Source of the DNA: Methylobacterium sp. 17Sr1-1 | Lineage (GTDB): Bacteria > Pseudomonadota > Alphaproteobacteria > Rhizobiales > Beijerinckiaceae | Assembly: GCF_003173775.1 (NCBI RefSeq) | Contig: NZ_CP029552.1 | Location: 5,273,001 to 5,337,000, forward strand | Reading direction: 5' to 3' | DNA length: 64,000 bases | Shown here: positions 50,263 to 59,939 of the stretch, piece by piece | How positions within the stretch are numbered: the stretch's first letter is position 1 | How the letters are laid out: each line of letters starts with the position of its first letter | Position numbers and translations under genes: made by a program | The notes under the pieces: model-generated | Seen by the model: only the letters and a program-made list of their open reading frames with translations | The model's database searches: none | What the model was told of the DNA's origin: nothing

Positions 50263-52710
50263 TCACGCCGCATCGGTGCGCCGGCCGCGCGCGGCGAGCG
50301 CGCGGTCGTTCTCGAAATCGAGCATCAGGCGGACCCAGTCGCCGTCGTCCTCCGTCTCGGCTCGAGTCGCGGCCTGCGCGTGAGCCTGGGGCTGGGGCTG
50401 GGCGGAGGCGTGAGCCTGCGTGCGAATCGGGAGCGTCGGGCGGGCGAGCGGGGCGAGGGGCAGGTCGACCGGCTGGGGCGGGACCGCGTCCCGGACCGGC
50501 TCGTCGTAGACCGGGCCGACCTCAGAGGCCTCGACCGGCATCGGCCGGCGCTCGCCGGCCAGCGCGTAGCGCAGGGCGCGGACCGGCTCGGAAAAGCCCC
50601 ACCAGACGAATTGCAGCGTGCCGGTGAACAGGTCCTTGTGGCGCCGCCGGCGCAGCTGGAACCGGCGCATCGCCTCGGCATCGCCGTACATCAGCCCGGC
50701 GAGCGCGACGTAGTCCTGCGGCCGCAGGGTCCCGAAGGCGAGGCGGCAGACCGCGTCGGCGCCGGACCGCGTGACCGGCCCAAGCACCACCGGCAGGGCG
50801 CCGGCGGGGCGGGCGCCCGCCACCGGCACCACCGTGAGGGTGCCGGGGACCGGGCGGTGGCCGGCGCCGGGCGCGAGGAAGGCCGCCGGCATCCGCACGG
50901 TGCAGGCCTCGGCCGAGACCCGCTCGATCGCCACGTCGACCGCCCGGCCGCCGAGGGTGAGCTGGCCGCGGCGGGTGATCGGGAGGGAGGGCGTGCGCTC
51001 GAGCTGGCGCCGCTCGGCGCAGACCCCGAGCGCCGCCCCGGCGGTGAGCAGGTTGAACAGGTTCCACAACCCGACGACCAGCATCAGGTTGGTGACGCCC
51101 GGCTCGAACAGGTAGCGCCAGGCCGCGACGACGCAGCCGGTCAGGAGCAGGCCGTAGACCGCGAAGAACGGCAGCGACAACGCCGACAGGTGGTCGTGAT
51201 CGAGCGTCGCACCCTTGTTGGTGACGTTGAAGGTGGGTTTGCGCGGCGACCAGATCACCGAGACGATCGCCTTCGACAGGTACAGGCCCTGGACGTACTC
51301 GTACAATTCGGAGACGAACGGCCAGCGGAACTTGCCGTAGACGTAGTTCTGCATCATCAGGTTGATGACGATGTAGGTCGCCGTGTAGGCGATCGATTCG
51401 TCGACGCTGGCGACGAAGATTTTTAGATCGAAGAAGATGTGGAGCAGCGGCGCGAACATGAAGACGAGCCGCGGGACCGGGAAGAACCAGAACGTCATGC
51501 TCGACAGGTAGGCGAGCTTCTGGATCGGCTTGAGGCCGCGCTGCAGGGCGGGATTCTTCAGGAGCAGGATCTGGAACATGCCCTGGCACCAGCGCGAGCG
51601 CTGGCCGATGAAATCGGCGAGCGTGTCGGGCTGGAGGCCGGCGATCAGCGGCTTGTCGACATAGGCGCTGGTCCAGCCGCGGGAATGCAGCTCGAAGGCG
51701 GTCTCGCAATCCTCCGTGATGGTGATGCCGGCGAAGCCCCCCGCCTCGTCGAGGGCGGTGCGGCGCAGGAGCGCCGCCGACCCGCAGAAGAACGAGCCGT
51801 TCCACTTGTCGAGCCCGGCCTGCGTCACCGCGTAGAACATCTCGTTCTCGGACGGCATCCGCTCGAAGGTCTTGAGGTTGCGCTCGATCGGGTCCGGATT
51901 GAGGAAGGCGTGCGGGGTCTGGACCAGGAAGAGCTTCGGATCCTCGGCGAAGTAGCCGACGGTCTCGGCCAAGAGCGAGCGGAACGGGACGTGGTCGGCG
52001 TCGAGCACCAGCACGAGGTCGCCGGTGGCGGAAGCCAGCCCGTTGTTGAGGTTGCCGGCCTTGGCGTGCTCGTTGCGGGCGCGGGTCAGGTAGCGGGCGT
52101 CGAGGTCGCGGCAGAGCGCCTGCAAGGCGGCCCGGCGGTCCCGTGCGGCTTGCGCCTTCTCGGGGTCCGGATCGGCGCATTTCTGGTCGGTGCCGCCGTC
52201 GTCGAGGAGCCAGACGGTCAGCTTCTCGGGCGAGTAGTTCATCTGGCGCGCGGCGGCCAGCGTCATCGCCAGGATCTCGGCATCCTCGTTGTAGCTCGGC
52301 ACGAAGACGTCGACGGAGGGCAGGTCGGCCGCCGGCAGGGCGGCGGGCGGAGGGCGGCGCAGCGGCTCGGCGTTGATGATCAGGCTGACGAACAGGATGA
52401 AGACGCAGTACAGCTCGCAGAGCAGCAGCAAAAGCCCGAAGCCGAAGCTGACCGGATCGCCCGGGGAGGGCAGGGTGTCGGTCACGCGCCACAGGATGTA
52501 GCGCAGCACCACCAGGCTGCCCATCGCCAGGAAAACGAAGCGCGTCCGCGGCCCGTCGAAGACCAGCCACAGCCCGGCCATCGCCGCCATGGCGGCGAGG
52601 CTCATCGCGAGCTGGTTCTGGGTGCCGACGGGCTGGCTCAGGAGGGCGAGGCCGGCCGCCGTCGTCCCCATCCAGGCCAGCCATCGCAACACACGCACCA
52701 CGCCCGTCAC
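50263..52710 (-). CDS. bcsA: Cellulose synthase catalytic subunit (UDP-forming)
   Basis: An 815-residue family 2 glycosyltransferase with eight or so membrane helices, polymerising glucose from UDP-glucose. The catalytic motifs are all present: DDGGTDQK, VLDADHVPF, TITEDCETAF and QRSRWCQGM. A PilZ domain follows: the RxxxR motif is kept (RRQLERTP), but the DxSxxG motif reads RVSAEA, lacking the Asp and Gly that bind cyclic di-GMP. A long disordered Pro/Ala/Gln tail ends the protein. The GTG at 52710 is the start of the open frame; a GTG at 52701 has a better spaced GAGG site. First gene of the bcs operon. Confidence 0.94.
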   Translation of the reverse strand: MTGVVRVLRWLAWMGTTAAGLALLSQPVGTQNQLAMSLAAMAAMAGLWLVFDGPRTRFVFLAMGSLVVLRYILWRVTDTLPSPGDPVSFGFGLLLLLCELYCVFILFVSLIINAEPLRRPPPAALPAADLPSVDVFVPSYNEDAEILAMTLAAARQMNYSPEKLTVWLLDDGGTDQKCADPDPEKAQAARDRRAALQALCRDLDARYLTRARNEHAKAGNLNNGLASATGDLVLVLDADHVPFRSLLAETVGYFAEDPKLFLVQTPHAFLNPDPIERNLKTFERMPSENEMFYAVTQAGLDKWNGSFFCGSAALLRRTALDEAGGFAGITITEDCETAFELHSRGWTSAYVDKPLIAGLQPDTLADFIGQRSRWCQGMFQILLLKNPALQRGLKPIQKLAYLSSMTFWFFPVPRLVFMFAPLLHIFFDLKIFVASVDESIAYTATYIVINLMMQNYVYGKFRWPFVSELYEYVQGLYLSKAIVSVIWSPRKPTFNVTNKGATLDHDHLSALSLPFFAVYGLLLTGCVVAAWRYLFEPGVTNLMLVVGLWNLFNLLTAGAALGVCAERRQLERTPSLPITRRGQLTLGGRAVDVAIERVSAEACTVRMPAAFLAPGAGHRPVPGTLTVVPVAGARPAGALPVVLGPVTRSGADAVCRLAFGTLRPQDYVALAGLMYGDAEAMRRFQLRRRRHKDLFTGTLQFVWWGFSEPVRALRYALAGERRPMPVEASEVGPVYDEPVRDAVPPQPVDLPLAPLARPTLPIRTQAHASAQPQPQAHAQAATRAETEDDGDWVRLMLDFENDRALAARGRRTDAA

Positions 52711-53509
52711 CTCAGAATCGCCAAGTCCCCTACGCCATAGGAATATGTCGGTTTCTCGTTACGAGAACCTGCTTTTTTTCGATGGCCCTCAATGGATTGG
52801 AGCGCGAAAATCGCTTCTGTCCCGTATCAAATTGCCACACTTGATCGTGGATCGCCTGGGACAGGCGCCCATTTCGCAAGCTGGCCTGCGATGGCGAGAT
52901 CAAGCTTCAAAGGAATATTTTGTAAGATCATAATCTGTCGGAAGGGCGATCCACGATGACGATCGCGACAGGATCCGAGGGTGACGCAGGTGTCCGCCGA
53001 ACGGTCCTCATCGAACACGGCCGAAGGCGCGGCGCAGGACCGATATGGCGCCCTCGCGGAAGGACTCAAGCAGCCGCGATACTGTTCGTTCTCGACGTCG
53101 GCACGGCACTGCATTTCGCAACTCGGATTCGAGTGAGCGCTCAGGTTGCAGGCCGCCCCCCCGGGCCAGCGGCGAGCCGCTCGACCGCGCCGTCGGCGGG
53201 CGCTGCCGGTCGTGAATGGGGGCAGGGACTTGACCGACCCGGCTCTTCTGCACGCGAGAGCCTCGACCGGTATCGGCAGCCCATTGCCAGCCCGTTCCGG
53301 CTTGAGACAGCGCGTGACGCCTCGCACCCTCACGCGGCCTCGCCGATCGACACGGAGCCCGGACCGGTAACCCGTTCAGGTCCGCCTCATCACGCCCGGG
53401 GCCGAACGCCGACACCGCCCGATCGCGGCGCGATCGGACGGTGCTCCTGGTTCTTACTCTGACAATATGGCCCCGAACGGAGCGGCTCCGCGCTCCGCCG
53501 GCGAGCGTC
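52711..53509. other. Gene-free leader region of the bcs operon
   Basis: About 800 bases without a convincing gene. The first 220 bases are AT-rich and probably hold the bcs promoter. ORFs that start at 52956 or 53008 have low-complexity Arg/Ala/Pro translations and no recognisable motif. No RNA gene or riboswitch was recognised. Confidence 0.5.
52750..52769. promoter_or_regulatory. Palindrome upstream of bcsA
   Basis: TTCTCGT-T-ACGAGAA (52753-52767) is a perfect 7-base inverted repeat, extendable to GGTT/AACC with one bulged base, located 43-57 bases before the bcsA start. A T-run follows on the plus strand (52772-52778), so it could alternatively be a plus-strand terminator, but no plus-strand gene ends there. 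Confidence 0.45.
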
Positions 53510-54073
53510 CTAGAACGGGATGTCGTCGTCCAGGTCGTCGTAGCGCTTCTGGTTGCCGCCGCCGGACGAGGCCGGGCGCCGCTCGCCGCCGGACGAGGAG
53601 GAGCGTCCGCCGCCGCTGCTGCGACCACCGCCGCCGCCGCCGTAATCGCCGCCGCGGCTGATCTGGCCGCCGCCCATGTCGTCGGCGCCCATCTCGCCCA
53701 TGCCGCCCTCGGCTCCGCCGCCGCGGCCGTCGAGAATGGTCAGCTCGCCGCGGAAGCGCTGCAGCACGATCTCGGTCGTGTACTTCTCGACGCCGGACTG
53801 GTCCTGCCACTTGCGGGTTTGGAGCTGGCCCTCGATGTAGACCTTCGAGCCCTTGCGCAGGTACTGCTCGGCGACGCGGGCCAGGTTCTCGTTGTAGATC
53901 ACGACCGAGTGCCACTCGGTCTTCTCCTTGCGCTCGCCGGACGCCTTGTCCTTCCAGGACTCGGACGTCGCGAGGCGCAGGTTCACCACCGGATCCCCGG
54001 AGGCCAGCCGGCGGGTCTCGGGATCGCGCCCGAGATTGCCCACCAGGATCACCTTGTTCACGCTGCCCGCCAT
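53510..54073 (-). CDS. ssb: Single-stranded DNA-binding protein
   Basis: A 187-residue OB-fold protein. The N-terminus [19 protein letters not shown] and the DNA-contact segments TSESWKDK and [13 protein letters not shown] are conserved. A Gly/Ser-rich linker leads to the acidic C-terminal tip DLDDDIPF, which recruits replication and repair partners. GAGGAGAG lies eight bases before ATG 54073; the longer open frame 5' is not homologous. Confidence 0.96.
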   Translation of the reverse strand: MAGSVNKVILVGNLGRDPETRRLASGDPVVNLRLATSESWKDKASGERKEKTEWHSVVIYNENLARVAEQYLRKGSKVYIEGQLQTRKWQDQSGVEKYTTEIVLQRFRGELTILDGRGGGAEGGMGEMGADDMGGGQISRGGDYGGGGGGRSSGGGRSSSSGGERRPASSGGGNQKRYDDLDDDIPF

Positions 54074-54297
54074 CCCGCTCTCCTCTCGTTCCATCTCACT
54101 CGGGCGCATGCCCGGCCGACGCCGCGGACCACCGCTTCGGTCACGCGAGTTGGGCCGAACAGGCCGGGACCGGCAAGGGGAGGGGCGCCTTTGTGCCCGC
54201 TTCACACATGCCGAAGGCCAGAAAGTGTTCTATATTTGTTCGCGACATCAGGCAAGCGAAAAGGGCGAAGCGATACCGCTCCTCCGATAATACTCCG

Positions 54298-54350
54298 CGC
54301 CATCCCGGTGCCGCGAAAGCGGCACTTGGAATGACGCGGAGGGTGACAGG
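54298..54350. repeat. Palindromic repeat with variable apical stem
   Basis: CGCCATCCCG and GGAATGACGCGG enclose the perfect stem GTGCCGC-GAAA-GCGGCAC (54308-54325). It belongs to the same family as the repeats at 25060 and 37028. Confidence 0.6.
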
Positions 54351-54376
54351 TTCGGTCGCGCGAAACGGAGGATCGC

Positions 54377-55681
54377 TCAGTCGAGCGCGTCCAGCGACTG
54401 CGCCACGTCGGCGAGCAGGTCCTCGACCGATTCGAGCCCGATCGACAGCCGCACGGTGTCCGGCCCGACCCGGGCGGCCTCCTTGTCGGCGGCGGGGAGC
54501 TGGCGGTGGGTCGTGGTCGCCGGGTGGATCGCCAGGGACTTGATCTCGCCGATATTGACGAGGTGCGAGATCAGGTTGAGCCCGGTGATGAATTTTTGGG
54601 CCGCCGCCTCGCCGCCCTTGAAGCCGACGGTGAAGATCGAGCCCGCGCCCATCGGCGAGTAGCGGTTCGCCAGCGCCTCGCCGGGCTGGCCCGGCAGCGA
54701 CGGGTAGCTCACCCAGGCCACCTTCGGGTGGTCACGCAGGAAGGCGGCCACCGCCTTGGCGTTGGCGCAGTGGCGCTCCATGCGCAGCGGCAGGGTCTCC
54801 GTGCCGGTCAGCGTCAGGAAGGCGTTCATCGGCGACAGGCCGGGGCCGAGGTCGCGCAGGCCGAACAGCCGGCAGGCGGTGGCGAAGGACGTCTCGGGGA
54901 AGCGCTCGGAGACGATCAGGCCCTCGTAATCGGGCCAGGGCTCGTTGATCAGGTTGTAGCGGCCGGATCCCCGCCAGTCGAAGCGGCCGGCATCGCAGAC
55001 GATGCCGCCGATCACCGTGCCGGAGCCCGACAGGAACTTCGAGGTCGAATGGACGACGATGTCGGCGCCGTGCTCGATCGGCCGGATCAGCGCCGGGGAG
55101 GCCAGCGTGTTGTCGACGACGAGCGGCAGGCCGTGCCTGCGCGCCACCGCGGCGACGCCTTCGAGGTCGATGATCGTGCCGCACGGGTTGACGATCGATT
55201 CGCAGACGATCGCCCGGGTCTTGTCGGTGATCGCGGATTCGAAGTCGTCGGGCGTCAGGCCGCGGGTGAATTGCGGCACGAGGTCGTAGCGGCCCTCCAG
55301 CCGGCGCATCAGCCCGAGCGAGCCGCCGAACAGCCGCGAGGAGGCGACGTAGGCATCGCCCGACTGCATCAGGGTCATCAGCACGAGCAGCATCGCCGAC
55401 TGGCCGGAGGCCACCGCCACCGCCGCCTTGGCACCCTCGAGCGAGGCGACCCGGCGCTCGAGGGCCGCCACGGTCGGGTTCGAGCCGCGGGAATAGGAGA
55501 AGCCCGTCGCCCGCATGGCGAAGATGTCGGCGGCCTGCTCGTTCGATTCGAACACGAAGCCGTTGGTGAAGTAGATCGGCTGCGCCCGGGCGCCGGTGGC
55601 CGGATCGGGGGCGGTGCCGGCATGGACCGCCCGAGTCGCGAAATGGAGTTCGGCGGAGTGCGGCTTGGTCGGATCGGTCAT
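54377..55681 (-). CDS. O-acetylhomoserine/O-succinylhomoserine sulfhydrylase-like PLP enzyme (copy 1)
   Basis: A 434-residue Cys/Met-metabolism PLP enzyme. The PLP Lys is in VVHSTSKFLSGSG and the Asp that binds the pyridine N in LPLVVDNTLASP. The signature [32 protein letters not shown] is present. It would make homocysteine or a related thioether from an activated homoserine and sulfide. ATG 55681 is chosen by homology; ATG 55711 is possible. A clear paralog lies at 57768-59045, with a sensor kinase and response regulator between the two. Confidence 0.85.
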   Translation of the reverse strand: MTDPTKPHSAELHFATRAVHAGTAPDPATGARAQPIYFTNGFVFESNEQAADIFAMRATGFSYSRGSNPTVAALERRVASLEGAKAAVAVASGQSAMLLVLMTLMQSGDAYVASSRLFGGSLGLMRRLEGRYDLVPQFTRGLTPDDFESAITDKTRAIVCESIVNPCGTIIDLEGVAAVARRHGLPLVVDNTLASPALIRPIEHGADIVVHSTSKFLSGSGTVIGGIVCDAGRFDWRGSGRYNLINEPWPDYEGLIVSERFPETSFATACRLFGLRDLGPGLSPMNAFLTLTGTETLPLRMERHCANAKAVAAFLRDHPKVAWVSYPSLPGQPGEALANRYSPMGAGSIFTVGFKGGEAAAQKFITGLNLISHLVNIGEIKSLAIHPATTTHRQLPAADKEAARVGPDTVRLSIGLESVEDLLADVAQSLDALD

Positions 55682-55780
55682 CGAGGTCGTCCGTGGAAAA
55701 GGCAGGCTCATACGAAATCCGACTGATTGCTTCAGGCGATCCCTGCGGGATCGCTTTCCCAACGCGGATTTCGGCTTCGC

Positions 55781-56230
55781 TCAGGCGGCGCGGCGCACGG
55801 TGTCGTGGAGGGTGCGCACCAGGGCCGAGGGCGCGTAGGGCTTCGGGATGAAGCGCGCGCCCGGCGGCATGTCGTGCGGGCCGGGGCTGCCCATGCCGGA
55901 GACCACCAGCACCGGGAGGCGGGGCCAGCGCCGGGAGACGAGGCGGGCGAGGGCGAAGCCGTTCATCGAGCCGAGCGGCATGTCGACGTCGGTCATCAGC
56001 ACCTCGACGTCGGGCCGGCTCTCCAGCACCTTCAGCGCCTGGTCGGCATGGGGCGCCTCCAGCACGGTGAAGCCGGCCTCCGCCAGGGTGTCGGCGGCCT
56101 CCATCAGCAGGAGGCCGTCATCCTCGACGAGGAGCACCACCGGCGCCGCGTCGCAGGGAGCGTCCGGCGCATCCTGTCGGGAGTCTTCCCGACGGGAAGC
56201 CTGATCGTGTCGGTCGAGGTCGGATGTCAT
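55781..56230 (-). CDS. Single-domain response regulator
   Basis: A 149-residue receiver domain with no output domain. The acidic pocket is VVLLVEDDGLLL, the phosphoacceptor Asp is in VLMTDVDMPLG, the Thr/Ser position is VVSGMG, and the Lys is in RFIPKPYAPSAL. Single-domain regulators paired with HWE kinases are common in Methylobacterium relatives. Its likely partner kinase is encoded 145 bases upstream on the same strand. Confidence 0.88.
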   Translation of the reverse strand: MTSDLDRHDQASRREDSRQDAPDAPCDAAPVVLLVEDDGLLLMEAADTLAEAGFTVLEAPHADQALKVLESRPDVEVLMTDVDMPLGSMNGFALARLVSRRWPRLPVLVVSGMGSPGPHDMPPGARFIPKPYAPSALVRTLHDTVRRAA

Positions 56231-56374
56231 CGCGGGCAATGCGGGTGGGGGGGAAAGGTTGCGGCCGAAGCGTGCTGCCTATGGGTCCGCATCTCGTGGG
56301 TCAAGCGTGGCCGGAGAACGGCGCGGGACTGTCGCGTCCCGAGCAAGTCGCGCGCCATTCCGCCCCGGCGACGG

Positions 56375-57565
56375 CTACGTCGTCCCGTCCTGCATCGCCG
56401 CGAGCGGCGCTTCGAGTTCCATCACCGCGCCCTCGGGGGGAAAGCGCAGGCTGACCCGGCCGCCGAAGCTGTGCACCAGGCTGCGCTCGATCAGCCGCGA
56501 GCCGAACCCGCCCCGGACCGGCGGCGCGACGGGCGGGCCGCCGCTCTCCCGCCAGCACAGGCGCAGCATCGCCTCGGCGCTTCCCGCGAGCTCCCAGGTG
56601 ACGGCGACGCGGCCCGACGGGATCGACAGGGCGCCGTACTTCGCCGCGTTGGTGGCGAGCTCGTGCAGCATCAGGGACAGGGTCAGGACCGAGCGCGGAC
56701 CGAGGCTGATGCGGGGCCCGGCCGCGGCGAAGCGGCCGGCCTCCCGGTCGATGTGAGGCGCCATCGCGCCCTCGACCACCGCGGCGAGGTCGGCCTCCGC
56801 CCAGGCGCCGCGGATCAGCACGTCGTGCGCGTCGGACAGGGCCATCAGGCGGCCGTTGAACGCCTCCATCGCCGCGTCCAGGGTCGGGGCGCTGCGCAGG
56901 GTCTGGGCGGCGACCGCCTGGACCAGCGCCAGGGTGTTCTTCACCCGGTGCGCCATCTCCTGCATCAGCAGCGCCTGCTGCTCCTCGGCGCGATGCGCCT
57001 CGGTCACGTCGCGGGCGACCGCCAGCAGGCGCTCGGGGGTTCCGTCGAGCCCCTGGATGGCCGAGACCACCACGTCCCACCAGCGCGGGTCCAGGCTCCC
57101 GGAGGGTGCGCGGAACCGGCCGGTGCGCCCGGCCCGCGCGGCGGCGAGCGCCACCTCGGCGGCGATGCGGTCGGCGGGCTCCGGCCAGGAGGCCGCCCAG
57201 GCGGTGCCGATCACCGCCTCGTCGGGACGGCCGGCGGCGAGGCGGCCGCCCTCGCTCAGCCACTGCACCGTGCCGTCGAGGGCGAGGACCTGGATGCTGT
57301 CGCGGCTCGCCGCCAGGAGCCGGGCGGTGAAGGCCTCGCTCGCCCGCAACCGCGCGTTCAGTTCCTCGGCGGTGGCGAGGCGCGCCTCCCATTCGGCGGT
57401 GGCGGGAGGCTCAAAGCTGGCGGTCCGGACGGGGCTGCCATGGGCGTCGCGCAGCAGGGCGCGCAGCCGGGCGGTCTCCTCGCGGATCGCGCGCCGGCGC
57501 GCGGTCTCGTCGCAGGAGGCGCGTTCGGCGTCGGCGTCGTCCTGGGCGTCGTCGTGGGCGACCAT
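56375..57565 (-). CDS. PAS-domain HWE-family sensor histidine kinase
   Basis: A 396-residue soluble kinase. An N-terminal coiled coil (RREETARLRALLRDAH-like) is followed by a PAS domain (about 80-190; SRDSIQVLALDGTVQWLSEG). The H-box is LMQEMAHRVKNTLALVQAVA, the N-box HELATNAAKYGALS, and the WRE motif is in RLCWRESGGP. ATG 57565 has GGAGG eight bases upstream and is preferred to a GTG at 57625. It probably phosphorylates the single-domain regulator encoded next to it. Confidence 0.88.
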   Translation of the reverse strand: MVAHDDAQDDADAERASCDETARRRAIREETARLRALLRDAHGSPVRTASFEPPATAEWEARLATAEELNARLRASEAFTARLLAASRDSIQVLALDGTVQWLSEGGRLAAGRPDEAVIGTAWAASWPEPADRIAAEVALAAARAGRTGRFRAPSGSLDPRWWDVVVSAIQGLDGTPERLLAVARDVTEAHRAEEQQALLMQEMAHRVKNTLALVQAVAAQTLRSAPTLDAAMEAFNGRLMALSDAHDVLIRGAWAEADLAAVVEGAMAPHIDREAGRFAAAGPRISLGPRSVLTLSLMLHELATNAAKYGALSIPSGRVAVTWELAGSAEAMLRLCWRESGGPPVAPPVRGGFGSRLIERSLVHSFGGRVSLRFPPEGAVMELEAPLAAMQDGTT

Positions 57566-57767
57566 CGCACCAGCCTCCAGACCCGCCCGGGCGGCATGCG
57601 TCCCGCTCGGCACGGATCGGCTCACCCGGCGCCGAAACTGGACGATGCCAGTAGATCACGGGAGCAGGCTTGGCTGCAATGCTTGCTTGAATTTTTCCCG
57701 ATCGTCTCTGCCACAACGGAAGGCCGTCCGGCCGCGGGCGATCGTCGCGGCCGGGCGGGGAGTCTGC

Positions 57768-59045
57768 TCAGGCCAGGGCCTGATCGAGGTCGGCGATCAG
57801 GTCGCGCGGGTCCTCGATGCCGATGGAGAGGCGCACCACCTCCGGGCCGGCGCCGGCCCGGGTCTTCTGCTCGTCGGTGAGCTGGCGATGGGTGGTCGAG
57901 GCCGGGTGGATCACCAGCGAGCGGGTGTCGCCGATATTGGCGAGGTGCGAGAACAGCTTGAGGTTCGACACCAGGGCCACGCCGGCCTCGTAGCCGCCCT
58001 TGAGGCCGAAGGTGAACACCGCGCCGGCCCCGTGCGGGCAGTACCGCTTGTGCAACTGATGGTAGCGGTCGGTCTCGAGGCCCGGATAGCTCACCCAGGC
58101 CACCGCCGGGTGGCGGCTCAGGTGCTCGGCCACGGTCTTGGCGTTGTCGGAGTGGCGCTGCATGCGCAGCGGCAGGGTCTCGATGCCGTTGATGATCAGG
58201 AAGGCGTTGAACGGCGAGAGCGCCGGCCCGAGGTCGCGCAGGCCCAGCACCCGCACGGCGATGGCGAAGCCGAAATTGCCGAAGGTCTCCGAGAGCACCA
58301 TGCCGGCATATTCCGGCCGCGGCTGCGACAGCATCGGGTAGCGCGCGTCGCCCGCCCAGGTGAACGAGCCGCCGTCGACGATGAGCCCGCCGATCGAGTT
58401 GCCGTGGCCGCCGAGGAACTTGGTGGCCGAGTGGACCACGATGTCGGCGCCGTGCTCGAACGGGCGGATCAGGTAGGGCGTCGCCATGGTGTTGTCGACG
58501 ACGAGCGGGATGTTGTGGCGCTTGGCGACCTCGGCGATCGCCGCGATGTCGGTGATGACGCCGCCCGGATTGGCGATCGACTCGATGAAGATCGCCTTGG
58601 TGCGCGGCGTGATCGCCGCCTCGAACGAGGCCGGGTCGTCGGTATCGGCCCAGACGACGTTCCAGCCGAAGTTCTTGTAGGAGTGGTTGAACTGGTTGAT
58701 CGAGCCGCCGTACAGCTTGTTGGCCGCGATGAACTCGTCGCCGGGCTGCATCAGGGCGTGCATCACCAGGAACTCGGCGGCGTGGCCCGACGCCACCGCG
58801 ACGGCGGCGGTGCCGCCCTCGAGCGCGGCGATGCGCTCCTCCAGCACCGCGTTGGTCGGGTTGGTGATGCGGCTGTAGATGTTGCCGAAGGCCTGCAGCC
58901 CGAACAGCGAGGCGGCGTGGTCGACGTCGTCGAACACGAACGAGGTGGTCTGGTAGATCGGCGTCGCCCGGGCGCCGGTGGCGGCGTCCGGCGCCGCGCC
59001 GGCATGGATCGCGAGGGTGTTGAAGCCGGGCTGGCGGTCGGTCAT
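57768..59045 (-). CDS. metY: O-acetylhomoserine aminocarboxypropyltransferase (sulfhydrylase)
   Basis: A 425-residue PLP enzyme converting O-acetylhomoserine and sulfide to homocysteine. It starts with [31 protein letters not shown], typical of MetY. The PLP Lys is in [18 protein letters not shown], the Asp in [24 protein letters not shown], and the Cys/Met signature in [22 protein letters not shown]. It uses the sulfide produced by the CysHIJ pathway encoded earlier in the window. It is about 50% identical by eye to the enzyme at 54377. Confidence 0.92.
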   Translation of the reverse strand: MTDRQPGFNTLAIHAGAAPDAATGARATPIYQTTSFVFDDVDHAASLFGLQAFGNIYSRITNPTNAVLEERIAALEGGTAAVAVASGHAAEFLVMHALMQPGDEFIAANKLYGGSINQFNHSYKNFGWNVVWADTDDPASFEAAITPRTKAIFIESIANPGGVITDIAAIAEVAKRHNIPLVVDNTMATPYLIRPFEHGADIVVHSATKFLGGHGNSIGGLIVDGGSFTWAGDARYPMLSQPRPEYAGMVLSETFGNFGFAIAVRVLGLRDLGPALSPFNAFLIINGIETLPLRMQRHSDNAKTVAEHLSRHPAVAWVSYPGLETDRYHQLHKRYCPHGAGAVFTFGLKGGYEAGVALVSNLKLFSHLANIGDTRSLVIHPASTTHRQLTDEQKTRAGAGPEVVRLSIGIEDPRDLIADLDQALA

Positions 59046-59273
59046 GGCGTCCTCGGGCGTCGGTCTTTGGCCGACGTGCTTAGGACTTGGCGGGCCTGAG
59101 GGTCAAGCGGGGAGCCCTGTCGTTCGACACAGTAGAACCCGCCCGTCCGGCGCGCCGTGACCGTCGTGAACCGGCGCGGAGAAGCAACGTCTACAAGATC
59201 GATCAAATCGGCAAAATCGATCTCACTGACTGCCGGGACCGACGGGCGACGAACACTCGCCCGCTTCGCGCAC

Positions 59274-59546
59274 TCAGCGGTAGTGACGGTGCCGGCGGTG
59301 GTGATGATGGCGCCGCCCCGGCAGGCCGGTGCGGTAGGCGCGCCGGCCCGGATCGATGCCGAGCACGCCGTTGACGCCGCCCACGGCGCCGCCCACCGCG
59401 CCGCCGACGACACCGCCGATCGGCCCGCCGACCCGGTTGCCCTCGCGGGCGCCGCGGTCGATGCCGCCGGGAATGCCCTGCGCCTCGGCGGCGCCGGCGA
59501 GCGCCAGGGTGGCGAGGGCGAGGGCGGCCATCAGGGAGAGTTTCAT
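59274..59546 (-). CDS. Exported Gly-zipper/His-rich small protein
   Basis: A 90-residue protein from ATG 59546 (AGAGGAAA upstream). Residues 1-22 are a signal peptide (KLSLMAALALATLALAGAAEA). The mature part has a glycine-zipper segment (GGVVGGAVGGAVGGVNGVLG) and ends in a His/Arg-rich tail (RRHHHHRRHRHYR). Not a named family as far as I can tell; the tail could bind metal or acidic polymers. Small proteins of this style are frequent in Methylobacterium. Confidence 0.7.
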   Translation of the reverse strand: MKLSLMAALALATLALAGAAEAQGIPGGIDRGAREGNRVGGPIGGVVGGAVGGAVGGVNGVLGIDPGRRAYRTGLPGRRHHHHRRHRHYR

Positions 59547-59711
59547 GGGGCGCGATTTCCTCTGCCGGAGGCGCACTGGGCCGGACCGGGTGCTTGGTTC
59601 GTCTCAACGCTCAGCTTGGGCGAAGGATCCGGTTCGCGCATGGGGAGACCGGCGGGGAGACCGAGATTCGTGCTGCATCGTGCGAGAGTTGGCCTGCATC
59701 TCCCATCAGTC

Positions 59712-59875
59712 TTGACACCCTCCGGGTCGTTCCGGGGCCGCGCAGCGGAGCCCGGACTCGAGAAACACAGGTCGGAGGCAATAGAGCGGAACGCGGTCCG
59801 CGCTTTCCTACACCATCCGCGGGTTGGAGTCCGGGCTCCGCTGCGCGGCCCCGGAATGACGTGGAGGGTCTACAA
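59712..59875. repeat. Long inverted-repeat intergenic element
   Basis: The 29-base arms 59728-59756 and 59830-59858 are complementary with one mismatch and carry TTCCGGGGCCGCGCAGCGG, as in the element at 1951. Outer bases (ACCCTCC/GGAGGGT) extend the pairing. The rest of 59547-59939 holds no gene that I can support. Confidence 0.75.
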
Positions 59876-59939
59876 TCTTGTGAGGCCAATCGAACTGGCG
59901 CTGAAGACTATGCATCCGCGCGGGAGAGGCCTCCCCGCC

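Noticed and set aside
52956..53462. 168-codon plus-strand ORF between bcsA and ssb
   Set aside because: Low-complexity translation with no motif and overlapping equally open frames on both strands.
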